A DNA stretch of 64,000 nucleotides from NCBI GenBank assembly GCA_019694835.1, contig JAIBBE010000177.1:6603-70602 (forward strand), in the 5' to 3' direction. The position numbers and the translations under genes are program-made. The notes beneath the pieces were generated by a model. It was not told the DNA's origin. It saw nothing but the letters and a program-made list of their open reading frames with translations, and searched no databases. How positions within the stretch are numbered: the first letter of the stretch is position 1; the number at the start of each line of letters is the position of its first letter. Source of the DNA: Fimbriimonadaceae bacterium (GTDB taxonomy: Bacteria > Armatimonadota > Fimbriimonadia > Fimbriimonadales > Fimbriimonadaceae). Shown here piece after piece: positions 43,394 to 51,797 of this stretch.

Positions 43394-44586
43394 TAGTTCA
43401 CCTTGACGAGGTAGTTCTCGTAGAGATAGGGATTGACAGCGAAAGTCGCGCCAACATAGATGCAGCGTTTGGCACCAAGTGCGGGCTGCGTCGTGCAAGT
43501 ATCAGCGGCCTTAACGGCATAGAAGATCGTGCCGTCGCTGCCGCGTAAACCATAGACCCATCCATTCGTTGTTGCCGCGTAGATGTTGCTTGCGCTGTCG
43601 ATCGTAAGCCCTTCGACAACGGAGCCCCCGGAAGGAAGAGTCCGTGTCCATGCGGTCGTGCCATTCGACTGATTGAACGCAACGATCTGCGAGCTCTGGG
43701 GAGTAAGGACGTGGCCGAGGCCGTCCAATGCGCAACCCCAGCCGCCCGGCGTCGCACTCCACTTCAGCGATCCATCGGGATTGTAGGCCGCGGTGCCGCC
43801 GCGCGTCGCGTAGAGGGTGCCATCCGGGCCGAAACAGACCTGGGTTCGAGCGCCCCGCGTCGAGCCGTAGGACCAGCGCAACGTCCCGTTCGCATTGAAG
43901 TACGACAAATCAATCGAGCCATGCGGCTCATTAGTGCGGACTCCACCGAGAGCGCAGTCCCCGTTCGGCGCGACCGCGACATCGGTCTGAGAACTCGCGC
44001 TCGTGGACCAAATCTGCGTTCCGGTATTGGAGTACTTGGCAAGGCTGATCGCCTGCAGGTGATAAATCGGTCCATCGCTTGACCAGGCTGGCGATGAATC
44101 GTTGGTGAAGTTGGCGGTTCGCTGGATCGTCATCAAGAGCTGGCCGGTTGGGCTCACCTTGATCAATTGACCCGCGCCCGAGTTCATCACGACATTGCCA
44201 GCGGTGTCCAACGCCGGAATCGATCTCACACCCTGCGACGCTCCCCAATCGTAGGGCGTGACCTTGATTCTCCAGGCGAAGGTGCCATCAGCATTAAATG
44301 ACTGGGTGAAGAGCTCGTTGCTCCACCATTGCCCATGAAACGAGACCCCAAGGATCGCGTGCCCATTGCGATCGCATGCGATGCCTGCGATTCCGCCCGC
44401 GATCTTCTGCTTCCATTCAACGACGCCGTTAATCGGTCCGGGGTACTTCGAGCGCCCGGTTCGGGCGATGTCCCCGTGGTCCATCGGCCACGGATGCTCC
44501 AGTTTGGCGGGCGACGGACCGCGCTGAGCGGCGCAGACTCCGGTGAGGATGATGATTTGACCGGCGAGGGCCAGGAACTTACTCAT
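43393..44586 (-). CDS. Secreted PQQ-like beta-propeller protein
   Basis: 397 residues with signal peptide (FLALAGQIIILTGVCAA), then blades marked by GTFAWRIKVTPY, GTQIWSTSASS, GTLRWSYGSTRG, GSLKWSATPGG, GTTAWTRTLPSG and GTIFYAVKAAD. Both this and the next gene open the mature protein with a W-x(7-10)-R-TGR(S/A) segment (HGDIARTGRS; HGNNQRTGRA), so they are paralogues arranged in tandem with 1-bp overlap. Function unknown. Confidence 0.82.
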   Translation of the reverse strand: MSKFLALAGQIIILTGVCAAQRGPSPAKLEHPWPMDHGDIARTGRSKYPGPINGVVEWKQKIAGGIAGIACDRNGHAILGVSFHGQWWSNELFTQSFNADGTFAWRIKVTPYDWGASQGVRSIPALDTAGNVVMNSGAGQLIKVSPTGQLLMTIQRTANFTNDSSPAWSSDGPIYHLQAISLAKYSNTGTQIWSTSASSQTDVAVAPNGDCALGGVRTNEPHGSIDLSYFNANGTLRWSYGSTRGARTQVCFGPDGTLYATRGGTAAYNPDGSLKWSATPGGWGCALDGLGHVLTPQSSQIVAFNQSNGTTAWTRTLPSGGSVVEGLTIDSASNIYAATTNGWVYGLRGSDGTIFYAVKAADTCTTQPALGAKRCIYVGATFAVNPYLYENYLVKVN

Positions 44587-44652
44587 GCCAAGAAGAGCGG
44601 GCTGCCCTCAAACGAGATACAGCCCGACCTTGCAGTTTGTGCGGAGACGCGC

Positions 44653-45336
44653 CTAGCCTTTCTTCAGTTTATCGCGGTACTTCTCGCGGAACTTCCGCAC
44701 CTTCGGCTCGATGATCGCGCTGCAGTATCCGCCGTTCATCGTCGCGCGCTGGGCCGGAGTTGCTTTCTCGAACTTCGCAAAGTAGTCCTGGTGGTAATCC
44801 TCGGCGATGCTGTAGTTCTTCAGCGGTTCGACCGTCGTCACGATCGGGTCCGGCCAGATGCCTTCCTTCTGGACCTCGGCGATGATCCGCTCGGCCAGAG
44901 CCTTCTCCTCGGGCGTCGAATAGAAAATGACCGAGCGGTACTGGGTGCCGCTGTCGGGACCCTGGCGATTCAGCGTCGTTGGATCGTGGGTCGTGAAGAA
45001 GATGCGCAGCAGGTCATCCGCGCTGACAAGCTTGGGGTCGAAGGTGACCTTGACGACTTCGGCATGACCGGTCGTACCCGAGCAGACCTGCTCGTAAGTC
45101 GGATTCGGTCGCGCGCCGCCCGCATAGCCGGATTCGACGTGATGAACGCCCTTCAGATCCTCGAAAACGGCCTCGACGCACCAGAAACAGCCGCCCCCGA
45201 CCACGATCGACTGCGACCCGGCGGGCGCTTTCAGTTCGACCGCAGGCTTGCTCTTGTCCTGCCCGCCGCCCAAGAAGATGAACGCGGTCGTGAGCGCGAC
45301 CACCGCGACGCCGATCAAAGCCAGTTTCTCAATCAT
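44653..45336 (-). CDS. msrA: Peptide methionine sulfoxide reductase, membrane-anchored
   Basis: Reduces the S-form of methionine sulfoxide in proteins and free amino acid. The 227-residue protein has a membrane anchor or uncleaved signal (LALIGVAVVALTTAFIFLGGG), then the catalytic motif GGGCFWC (Cys50, Cys53), YAGG, VVKVTFDP, GTQYRSVIF and AEDYHQDY. A C-terminal cysteine in NGGYCS can act as the resolving residue. The anchor suggests it acts outside the cytoplasm. Start ATG 45336 preferred over an upstream in-frame start that only adds a Pro/Arg-rich leader. Confidence 0.93.
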   Translation of the reverse strand: MIEKLALIGVAVVALTTAFIFLGGGQDKSKPAVELKAPAGSQSIVVGGGCFWCVEAVFEDLKGVHHVESGYAGGARPNPTYEQVCSGTTGHAEVVKVTFDPKLVSADDLLRIFFTTHDPTTLNRQGPDSGTQYRSVIFYSTPEEKALAERIIAEVQKEGIWPDPIVTTVEPLKNYSIAEDYHQDYFAKFEKATPAQRATMNGGYCSAIIEPKVRKFREKYRDKLKKG

Positions 45337-45395
45337 GTCCTCTACTCTACGCGATCTGGGCGGCGGGTGTGGCAATCATAAGCTAGGGCCGTGGT

Positions 45396-45433
45396 CGGAC
45401 TGAAGTCCTTAGCCCAGAGGCGGACTGAAGTCC
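45396..45433. repeat. Direct repeat of CGGACTGAAGTCC
   Basis: Two identical 13-base copies (45396-45408 and 45421-45433), each a near-palindrome (GGACT-GA-AGTCC), in the gap between divergent msrA and tmRNA. They look like remnants of a dispersed repeat, less likely operators. Confidence 0.55.
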
Positions 45434-45488
45434 CGCGCTCCGAAGTCGTCCATGGGTCTAAGGAACCGAGCCCGTCGCGCCGATGTTC

Positions 45489-45494
45489 TATACT
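45489..45494 (+). promoter_or_regulatory. -10 box of the tmRNA gene
   Basis: TATACT ends 11 bases before the tmRNA 5' end. No good -35 hexamer is visible at the expected place. Confidence 0.5.
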
Positions 45495-45505
45495 ACGAAA
45501 GCACT

Positions 45506-45858
45506 GGGGGCGAAAGGGTTCGACAGAGCCGGTTCGACTCGAAGTTGCGAGCCGAGGCGCCGCTGGCCTCGTAAAAAGCGGCAAACAAGTAGTTGCGAAT
45601 AACAATTACGCTTACGCTGCCTAATTAACGCAGCGCGTCCGCCTCTTCCGTGTCGGTAGGAAGAGATCCGGGTGTAACTAAATCCGAATCGCTGGCCGAG
45701 CTTCTGCTCGTAGCGGAGCCAGCTAAATCAATCGGGCTGGGTGTTCGACTAGCCTGCCCCGTGGCAGGTCGGCACTAAGATTTAAAGCGGGGAGACGCTC
45801 GTGGTAATCTCGAGGCCGACGGTTTTGGAAGCGAGTTCAATTCTCGCCGCCTCCACCA
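45506..45858 (+). ncRNA. ssrA: tmRNA (transfer-messenger RNA)
   Basis: About 353 bases; rescues stalled ribosomes and tags the unfinished protein for degradation. The 5' end GGGGGCG...GGTTCGACAG and the 3' end GTTCAATTCTCGCCGCCTCCACCA are standard: acceptor stem GGGGGCG with CGCCTCC and T-loop TTCAATT. The tag frame at about 45583-45624 reads GKQVVANNNYAYAA and stops at TAA (next codon region TTAA). The first tag residue is inferred. CCA is encoded. A normal one-piece tmRNA. Confidence 0.95.
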
Positions 45859-45872
45859 GATTTGGCAAGAGC

Positions 45873-45903
45873 AAAGGCCTCCGGAAACCTCCGGAGGCCT
45901 TTT
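45873..45903 (+). terminator. Rho-independent terminator of tmRNA
   Basis: 12-bp stem: AAAGGCCTCCGG (45873-45884) with CCGGAGGCCTTT (45891-45902), 6-base loop, T-rich end TTTTGTTT, starting 15 bases after the tmRNA CCA. Confidence 0.88.
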
Positions 45904-46061
45904 GTTTCGCCAACTGCCCGGTGCTCCCCTCTCTTGCGCCCAGAAGCCTCGGCCCGCGGGAGATGGGGAGGCGGAGGAGAGGGGCTGGGGGAGAGGTCGC
46001 GCGGCGGTTTTTCAATCAGGGAGAGTCCCTGTGCAGCTGTGGAGCTTCGTCAGGAACCATC

Positions 46062-46829
46062 CTATCCTAAGCCGGTATAGGCCGTCTTTGGATTAATCCC
46101 ACGCAGCATCATGCCTTGCCCGCGCGAGCGATGGGTGTCTTCGAGCGGCTCGTCTTCGGGGTCGCGGAACTGGATGAGCAGGGTCGTCCGAGCCTCGTTC
46201 GAAGTGTTCACGCCCGAGCCATGGATGCAAAGATAATTGAAGAACAGGACATCGCCTGCCTCGGCTGGAATGGGAGTCGCCGACTCCACGGGGTACTCCG
46301 CGAACGGCAGGTGATGACCGCCCTCGGGGTCGTGGGGAAGGGGGCCGAGCTTGTGCGAGCCGGGCACCACGCGCAAGCATCCTTTCTCCAGCGGCGCATC
46401 ATCAAAATGGAAAATCGCGGCGGTCATGGTGTGGTTGGCGAAGGGGAAGTAGGGCTGGTCCTGGTGCATCGGAAACGGCGCGCCTTTCTCCGGCGGCTTA
46501 ATGAACATCTTGTTGTGATGAAGCTCGATGTTCTCGGTGCCAAGAAGGTCCGCCGCAATCGAAGTAAATCGCTCATCGACCAGCAAGCGCGTGAAGATCG
46601 CGTCATAAAATTGGACGTTATGGCAGTGCATAATGACCGTATCCTCGGCATCGGCAACCGCCGCCTTTCCGCTGCCCCAGGCCGCATCCAGGTTCGTGGT
46701 TCGCGAAAGTCGCTCCACGAGGTCATGGCTGGCCCGACGATATTGCTCGGCTTCTTCGCGCGAAAGCAAACCCCGAACCACGAAGTATCCGTCGTTGTGA
46801 TATTGATCAATCTGTTGCTGGCTTATCAT
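46062..46829 (-). CDS. Phytanoyl-CoA dioxygenase (PhyH) family oxygenase
   Basis: 255-residue Fe(II)/2-oxoglutarate oxygenase. The N-terminus YHNDGYFVVRGLLS is typical of the family; the metal triad is His122 and Asp124 in MHQDQPY and His203 in CIHGSG, with Arg214 for 2-oxoglutarate. Its ATG overlaps the stop of the rhamnulose-phosphate aldolase/dehydrogenase gene by 4 bp (ATGA), so the two are co-translated and it probably acts on a sugar or sugar-derived compound in the same route; the reaction is unknown. The 200 bp between it and the tmRNA terminator hold only a purine/pyrimidine-rich stretch. Confidence 0.87.
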   Translation of the reverse strand: MISQQQIDQYHNDGYFVVRGLLSREEAEQYRRASHDLVERLSRTTNLDAAWGSGKAAVADAEDTVIMHCHNVQFYDAIFTRLLVDERFTSIAADLLGTENIELHHNKMFIKPPEKGAPFPMHQDQPYFPFANHTMTAAIFHFDDAPLEKGCLRVVPGSHKLGPLPHDPEGGHHLPFAEYPVESATPIPAEAGDVLFFNYLCIHGSGVNTSNEARTTLLIQFRDPEDEPLEDTHRSRGQGMMLRGINPKTAYTGLG

Positions 46830-48901
46830 CGAATGAAACCCTCCCTCACGCCACCGTCGACGGGCAAGACGGCTCCGGTGGTACGGCTGGAACGCGGCCC
46901 TGCGAGATAACAAACAGCCTCCGCGCAGTCATCCGCGCTAATCGTTACGCCGAGCAAGGTCCGCTTGCGATAATGGTCTTGCAGCTGGTCGGGCTCGATG
47001 CCGAGCAGCTTCGCCGTCTCGGTTCGCCATTGGTCGTTCCAAATGCCCGAGCCTTCCAAGACCGCGTCCGGATTGATCGCGTTGCAGCGGATGCTGTGCT
47101 TGGCCAGGTCCGCTGCCGTGCAGCGCATGAGATGAAGCTCGAACGCCTTCGCCGCCGAGTAGATCGCCGCGTTTTGGCCGGCCGCGACGCCGTTCTTCGA
47201 AGCGACCACGACCATCGAACCGCCCGTGCCCTGTTCCAGCATGATCCGCGAGCCTTGGCGCATCGCCGAGAAATAGGCTTGCATGAGGAGCTTGCTCTGG
47301 AAGTCGTAGTCGGCATCGCTCGTCTCCGCGACCGTGCCGCGCCGCGCATTGCCCGCGGAAACTACGACGATATCGACGCCGCCGAACTGCAAAACCGCTT
47401 GGTCAAAGGCATTCGCCATCGAGGCTTCGTCGGTGACATCGCAGCGGATGCCGCGCACGTTTAGCGGAGAACCTGCGGCAGCCGCGACTTCATCAACCGT
47501 TGCAGAAAGCTTCTCCTCATTGATATCCAGGAGCACGACGCAAGCGCCCAATCCCACCATCTTCAAGGCCGTCGCCCGACCGATGCCCTGCGCGCCGCCG
47601 GTGATGACCGCGACCTGGCGGCTCAGCTCCTTTTCAGGCGGCATGCGCTTGAGCTTGGCCTCTTCGAGGAGCCAATACTCGATATCGAAAGCCTCTTGTT
47701 CGGGCAGCGCGACGTATCTCGAAAGCGTCTCCGCACCGCGCATGACCTCGATCGCATTTCGATAAAACTGACCGGTTACCTTAGCCTCTTGCGGCGTCTT
47801 TCCGAACGAAACCATGCCCAGGCCCGGCACGAGGACGACGCTGGGGTTTGGGTTGCGCATCGCGGGGGATGTGGGGCGCTTGCATCGCTCGTAATACGCC
47901 GCATAGTCGGCGCGAAACTCGGCCAAAGGTCCATCAAGATCATCGGTCGAATGCAGCACCAAAGGCCGTATCTTCGTGCGCAAGAAATGGTCGGGGCAAC
48001 TGGTGCCTAGCCGGCTCAAAGCCTCAGCCTTGTCTCGCGAAAGGAAGTCGAGCACGACCTCGTCCTGATCCACGCAGGCGAGCAGTCGCTGGCCCTCGTG
48101 GCACACCTTCCCGCGAAGCCGGGGCAAAAGCTCTCGCCACGCCGCCTTCCGATCCTCAACCGAAAGGCCCCGAACCGTCGGACCAAACGCATCAGCAACG
48201 CCTTTCGCCACCAGCGCATCCGCCGCCTGATTGATCATCTGCAGCGTAAGCTCGTAGCATTCCTTCCAATCATCCGCCCAGCAGATGAAGCCGTGCGAGG
48301 CCATCAGCGCGCCCTTGATCTTCGGGTTCTGATCGATCAAATCTCGCAGCATCAGACCGAGATCGAAACCAGGCCGTTTCCACGGAAGATATCCCATATC
48401 CTCGCCCCAAATCTCGCGCATCCAGTGCTCCGCGTTCTCGCTTGCCGCGACCGCGATCACCGCGTCGGAGTGCATATGCGAAACCGCGCGGAAGGGAACA
48501 AAGGCGTGCAAGGGAGTGTCGATACTGCATGCGGTCGGGTTCTGGTTGAAAATGCAATGACCATAGAGCGGAACGATCTGGTCTTCATGCAAACCTTCGC
48601 GCTTCGACTTGCCTTCCAGCGAGAGAACTTTGTCCAAATACAAGCTCGCAAACCCCGCTTTCTTGGCCGTCCCCAAGTCGCCGCCCGAGCCCTTGACCCA
48701 AAGCACCTCCACCGCCTCCCCCGTCAGCGGGTCGGTCTGGGTGACCTTGGAACTCGTGTTCCCGCCCCCAAAATTGGTCACCCGAGGGTCCGCGCCAAGG
48801 CAATTGGACGCATAAACCAGCAGCTCAACCGGATCAAGCGCCGCCTTGGCGTCATCCCAAAGGCTGGGAACGTGGTGAGGAGCGAGGGTGGAAGAGGTCA
48901 T
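46826..48901 (-). CDS. rhaD: Bifunctional rhamnulose-1-phosphate aldolase / alcohol dehydrogenase
   Basis: 691 residues. The N-terminal half is a class II aldolase domain: NFGGGNTSSK (43-52), VKGSGGDLG and the zinc ligands His142 and His144 in AVSHMHSD, with SHGF later. The C-terminal half (from about 430) is a short-chain dehydrogenase: VAVITGGAQGIGRA for NAD(P) and YSAAKAFE (about 580) with catalytic Tyr and Lys. This fusion cleaves rhamnulose-1-phosphate to dihydroxyacetone phosphate and lactaldehyde and oxidises or reduces the latter. Rhamnose isomerase and kinase are not in the window. Confidence 0.92.
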   Translation of the reverse strand: MTSSTLAPHHVPSLWDDAKAALDPVELLVYASNCLGADPRVTNFGGGNTSSKVTQTDPLTGEAVEVLWVKGSGGDLGTAKKAGFASLYLDKVLSLEGKSKREGLHEDQIVPLYGHCIFNQNPTACSIDTPLHAFVPFRAVSHMHSDAVIAVAASENAEHWMREIWGEDMGYLPWKRPGFDLGLMLRDLIDQNPKIKGALMASHGFICWADDWKECYELTLQMINQAADALVAKGVADAFGPTVRGLSVEDRKAAWRELLPRLRGKVCHEGQRLLACVDQDEVVLDFLSRDKAEALSRLGTSCPDHFLRTKIRPLVLHSTDDLDGPLAEFRADYAAYYERCKRPTSPAMRNPNPSVVLVPGLGMVSFGKTPQEAKVTGQFYRNAIEVMRGAETLSRYVALPEQEAFDIEYWLLEEAKLKRMPPEKELSRQVAVITGGAQGIGRATALKMVGLGACVVLLDINEEKLSATVDEVAAAAGSPLNVRGIRCDVTDEASMANAFDQAVLQFGGVDIVVVSAGNARRGTVAETSDADYDFQSKLLMQAYFSAMRQGSRIMLEQGTGGSMVVVASKNGVAAGQNAAIYSAAKAFELHLMRCTAADLAKHSIRCNAINPDAVLEGSGIWNDQWRTETAKLLGIEPDQLQDHYRKRTLLGVTISADDCAEAVCYLAGPRSSRTTGAVLPVDGGVREGFIR

Positions 48902-49488
48902 GCCCCAAGTGTACTAAATCTAACCCCGCTCGCCCCGGTTCCTCCTCCCCGGTCACCCGCTCCCCGCCCCCCGCCACCCGTTTTAGGTTCAAATGTGCCT
49001 CATCACATCGAACCGGCGACTTGCCGGGTCGTACCGCCGATTTGCCGGTACGCACCGCCGACCTGGGGGTATGAACCGCCAACCTGTCGGTATGAACCGC
49101 CAACCTGTCGGTATGACCCCCCGACCTGCCGGTGCGCACCGGCGACCTGTCGGTATGAAGCGCCGACTTGTCGGTACGACCCGCCGCCCCGACGGTACGA
49201 CCCGGCGGCTCTCCGGTGTGATAGGGAGGGAGTGCTGGAAGGGTGGGAATGGGCTTTGAGAAGAATAGCAAAGAACAATGGAAATTCCTTCTGAGCAGCT
49301 CCTATTGTTTCAGGCGCGCTCTCATACCACGTGACCGTTTAGAGAATTCCTTCATCCAGTCTCGTTCCCATATTCGTGTAACAGAAAGAAGCGACAGGTC
49401 TGTTCCGGATCCTGTGATACAGTACAAGGACTGGCATCCAATCCAGCGCCGGGGACGGCAATGGACGACGGCAGAAGTGAGGAGAGTC
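48902..49488. other. Intergenic region with a 21-bp repeat array
   Basis: 587 bp between divergent genes. It begins with a C-rich stretch (48920-48980), then the ten-unit array at 49015-49224, then about 260 bp of less structured DNA that should hold the promoter for the RHS operon. The array is open in at least three frames because its period is a multiple of three; I do not call a gene in it. Confidence 0.6.
49015..49224. repeat. Ten tandem 21-bp units
   Basis: Ten contiguous 21-bp units from 49015 to 49224 with no gaps; the consensus is close to GCCGACCTGTCGGTATGAACC. Each carries a short palindromic core (CCGAC-C/T-TG-TCGG style) and ends in TAYGAMCC. Units 4 and 5 differ at one base; the outer units are more diverged, as in a decaying array. 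Confidence 0.88.
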
Positions 49489-50814
49489 ATGGTTCGTTCT
49501 TGGTTTGCGCTAGCTGGGCGTATTACTCCCGGCATGCTCGTTCGGTCCGTTCGTCTGAGCGTTCAACTACTCGTGCCACGGGCCGCATTGATGCTGGCTC
49601 TGGTAGCGGCGAGCACCGCGAGCTGGGCTACGATAGCAGTGACGGCCTCACAGCCGGGCCTTCAAGAGTGGAGGCAGGCTGGCCCCGGAACCGGGACGCA
49701 AGGGAGCGGAACCCGGTTCTACCACTCCTCGTCGAGCAGTGGCACCGTTACCGAAAATGCTCACGTTCTCCGTGTCGAGGTCAAACTTGCTTTCACCGGG
49801 TTACCCTCTGGGTGCGAGGTGTACGCGGGCGCAGGCACCTACGGGCTCGACGCTGCTATCCACACCACCGTATATGGCCTGACACTGGGCGGCATCACCT
49901 ACAACGCAGCCCAGCTTTCGAACTCGAACTCGACGATTTCGCCATTCGTGTTCCATATCATCAACCCTTCTTCGGGTGGATATGATTCGACGCCACGCAC
50001 GGTGACCGTTCGGTACTTCGTGAAGGATGGCAGCACCTGGTCTTCGGCAACGATGGACTGCACGATCAACCGCTTCAACTGTTTCGACGCCGGCGTTGAT
50101 TCAAGGAAGGCATACGGCGATCCGAACGTGGCTGGTCGCATCGAAGCCAGCAGCAACGCGATCGCGCAGAGCGTCGTTTTCTCCGGCTGGACGTACCGTG
50201 GCGGGCTGTTCGCGGGCAATATGCCTTGGGAAAGCTCGTCCGACCGCTCGGGCCTTGCACGAACTCAATTCTGGTTTGACCCAGGTTCCACGACCGTGAC
50301 AGCCAGCGTCCTCACCCTCTTCCGGAAGGGCTACAACAACGAAGACGATCCCAATGATCGCGGCTCCCCCAACCTCGGCGTCTTCCTGCCACTCAGCACC
50401 GACGCGAATCTCGTTACCTCTGGCAGTTCGCTTGAATCAACCTCCAAATGGTCGACAAGGCTCACCGTCGCTCCCGCTGGAAACCCCAGCGGATCAAGCC
50501 ATCGATGGGACCAGAACCCCATCTCAATACCGTCTGTGTACCTGGACGACGAATATGTCAACTTCGCACTGCAAAAGTACGCGGAGAATGGCACCGTGAT
50601 TTCCAGCACGCAAACCCATAACGCCAAGCACATGGTTGTAGCCCTCAGCGACGAAACGGGATTGACCAGCACGGGAACCCTGCAGTGGCGGTACTTTGCC
50701 TCGCGGGAGTACGAGACAGCCTCAACGGGCATTTACAGCGATAGCCGCCCACGAGTCTGGACTCTGACGCAAGATAACCCGACGGCCTTCGGGACAGTAT
50801 CGGTGTCGCAATGA
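49489..50814 (+). CDS. Secreted protein of the RHS operon, unknown
   Basis: 441 residues with a long signal peptide (LVPRAALMLALVAASTASWA); the ATG at 49489 has GAGGAGA six bases before it, while the frame is open upstream. The mature part is Ser/Thr/Gly-rich and beta-prone (RFYHSSSSSGTVTENAHVLRVEV, FYLD-like and WRYFASREYE). There are no recognised domains. Its stop overlaps the next ATG (ATGA), so it is the first gene of the operon with the C39-like protein and the large RHS protein and may be displayed or exported with them. Confidence 0.75.
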   Translation: MVRSWFALAGRITPGMLVRSVRLSVQLLVPRAALMLALVAASTASWATIAVTASQPGLQEWRQAGPGTGTQGSGTRFYHSSSSSGTVTENAHVLRVEVKLAFTGLPSGCEVYAGAGTYGLDAAIHTTVYGLTLGGITYNAAQLSNSNSTISPFVFHIINPSSGGYDSTPRTVTVRYFVKDGSTWSSATMDCTINRFNCFDAGVDSRKAYGDPNVAGRIEASSNAIAQSVVFSGWTYRGGLFAGNMPWESSSDRSGLARTQFWFDPGSTTVTASVLTLFRKGYNNEDDPNDRGSPNLGVFLPLSTDANLVTSGSSLESTSKWSTRLTVAPAGNPSGSSHRWDQNPISIPSVYLDDEYVNFALQKYAENGTVISSTQTHNAKHMVVALSDETGLTSTGTLQWRYFASREYETASTGIYSDSRPRVWTLTQDNPTAFGTVSVSQ

Positions 50815-51797
50815 AGGCATCTTGGCGCGTTGCACTTGCTGTCGCCGGCATCTCGGCGACAGGGGGCGTTATCTGGATGTTAGCGTCCGGAACCGGGGAT
50901 GGCGTTTCACCTGCGGCCGTAGCGGCCGCAAAGGATCTACAGCAGGCGGAAACACATTACGCAAAGAAGGACTTCGCCAAGGCCGAGCAAGCTTTGGCCG
51001 AGGTCGTCGCTCGACACGCCGCCAGCACCGACCCCGTGGTGCAGGACCAAGTCGGCGTCACACGTTTGCGACAGGGCTACGCCGCAGCCCGCCAAGGCGC
51101 GTGGAGCCGGGCGCGGGCGCACTTCCAGACCGCTGAGGCCAGCTACAAAGGCACCGACTTTAAAACGCCGGACTTCGGAGGCATCGAAGACCAGGCTGCG
51201 TACCAAGCGGCCGTCTGCCTCGCAGCCGATGGGAAGCAAGCAGAGGCCCTCAAGGAGTTCGAGGCGTTCCTGACCAAGCACAAGGACACCCCGCTCGTCA
51301 AGGCCGCGCACCGGAGGCTCGTCATGCTCGACGAAAAGAACCGGGGGCGGTATGACGGCCTGCTCCAGAGAGTTCTCGATGAGCAGGCGGCGAAAGCGCG
51401 GTTCGAGCGGGCGACGTGCGGACCGAAAGCCCTCGCCTACCTCCTCCAAAAACTGGGCAAAGAAACGATCGCTTACGAAGCCCTCGCCAAAGACTGCGGT
51501 ACGACCGATGATGGCACCAGTCTGGCCGGGATGCAGGCGGGGCTGAAGAAATATGGCGTGGCCGCGTTTGGCTACGAAGTCAACCGCAAAGACTTTGCAA
51601 ACCTTCCCCTGCCCGCCCTTTGGCTGCAAGGCGAGCACTACCTGGTTGTGGAGCGCATCGATGACAGCGCCGCCACCGTCTACGACCCCCTCACCGCGAA
51701 GACGCGCACGGAGCCGCTGCCCAAGCTGGACGACACGCGCTTCCTCGCCACCGTTTTGAGTTTGAGTCCCTTGTCCCTCTCCGAGGCAACGAAATGA
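50811..51797 (+). CDS. Membrane-anchored TPR protein with C39-peptidase-like domain
   Basis: 328 residues: membrane anchor (VALAVAGISATGGVIWMLA), TPR-like helices (about 40-180, e.g. AETHYAKKDFAKAEQALAEV, KQAEALKEFEAFLTKH) and a C-terminal papain-like domain of the C39 type with Cys203 in ATCGPKALAYLL, His276 in GEHYLVVERI and an Asp in VYDP. The Gln that usually sits six residues before the Cys is not seen. C39 domains cleave double-glycine leaders or other peptides in export. It overlaps its neighbours on both sides by 4 bp and so is likely to process or export the RHS protein or the first gene product. Confidence 0.78.
   Translation: MKASWRVALAVAGISATGGVIWMLASGTGDGVSPAAVAAAKDLQQAETHYAKKDFAKAEQALAEVVARHAASTDPVVQDQVGVTRLRQGYAAARQGAWSRARAHFQTAEASYKGTDFKTPDFGGIEDQAAYQAAVCLAADGKQAEALKEFEAFLTKHKDTPLVKAAHRRLVMLDEKNRGRYDGLLQRVLDEQAAKARFERATCGPKALAYLLQKLGKETIAYEALAKDCGTTDDGTSLAGMQAGLKKYGVAAFGYEVNRKDFANLPLPALWLQGEHYLVVERIDDSAATVYDPLTAKTRTEPLPKLDDTRFLATVLSLSPLSLSEATK

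Noticed and set aside
45391..45624. 77-codon frame ending in the tmRNA tag
   Set aside because: The region is tmRNA; only the last 14 codons are translated, as the tag.
49015..49224. CRISPR array
   Set aside because: Units are contiguous 21-mers without unique spacers, and no cas genes are present.
48098..49294. 398-codon plus-strand frame covering the aldolase end and the 21-bp array
   Set aside because: Mostly antisense to the aldolase; the array is open in several frames only because its period is a multiple of three.
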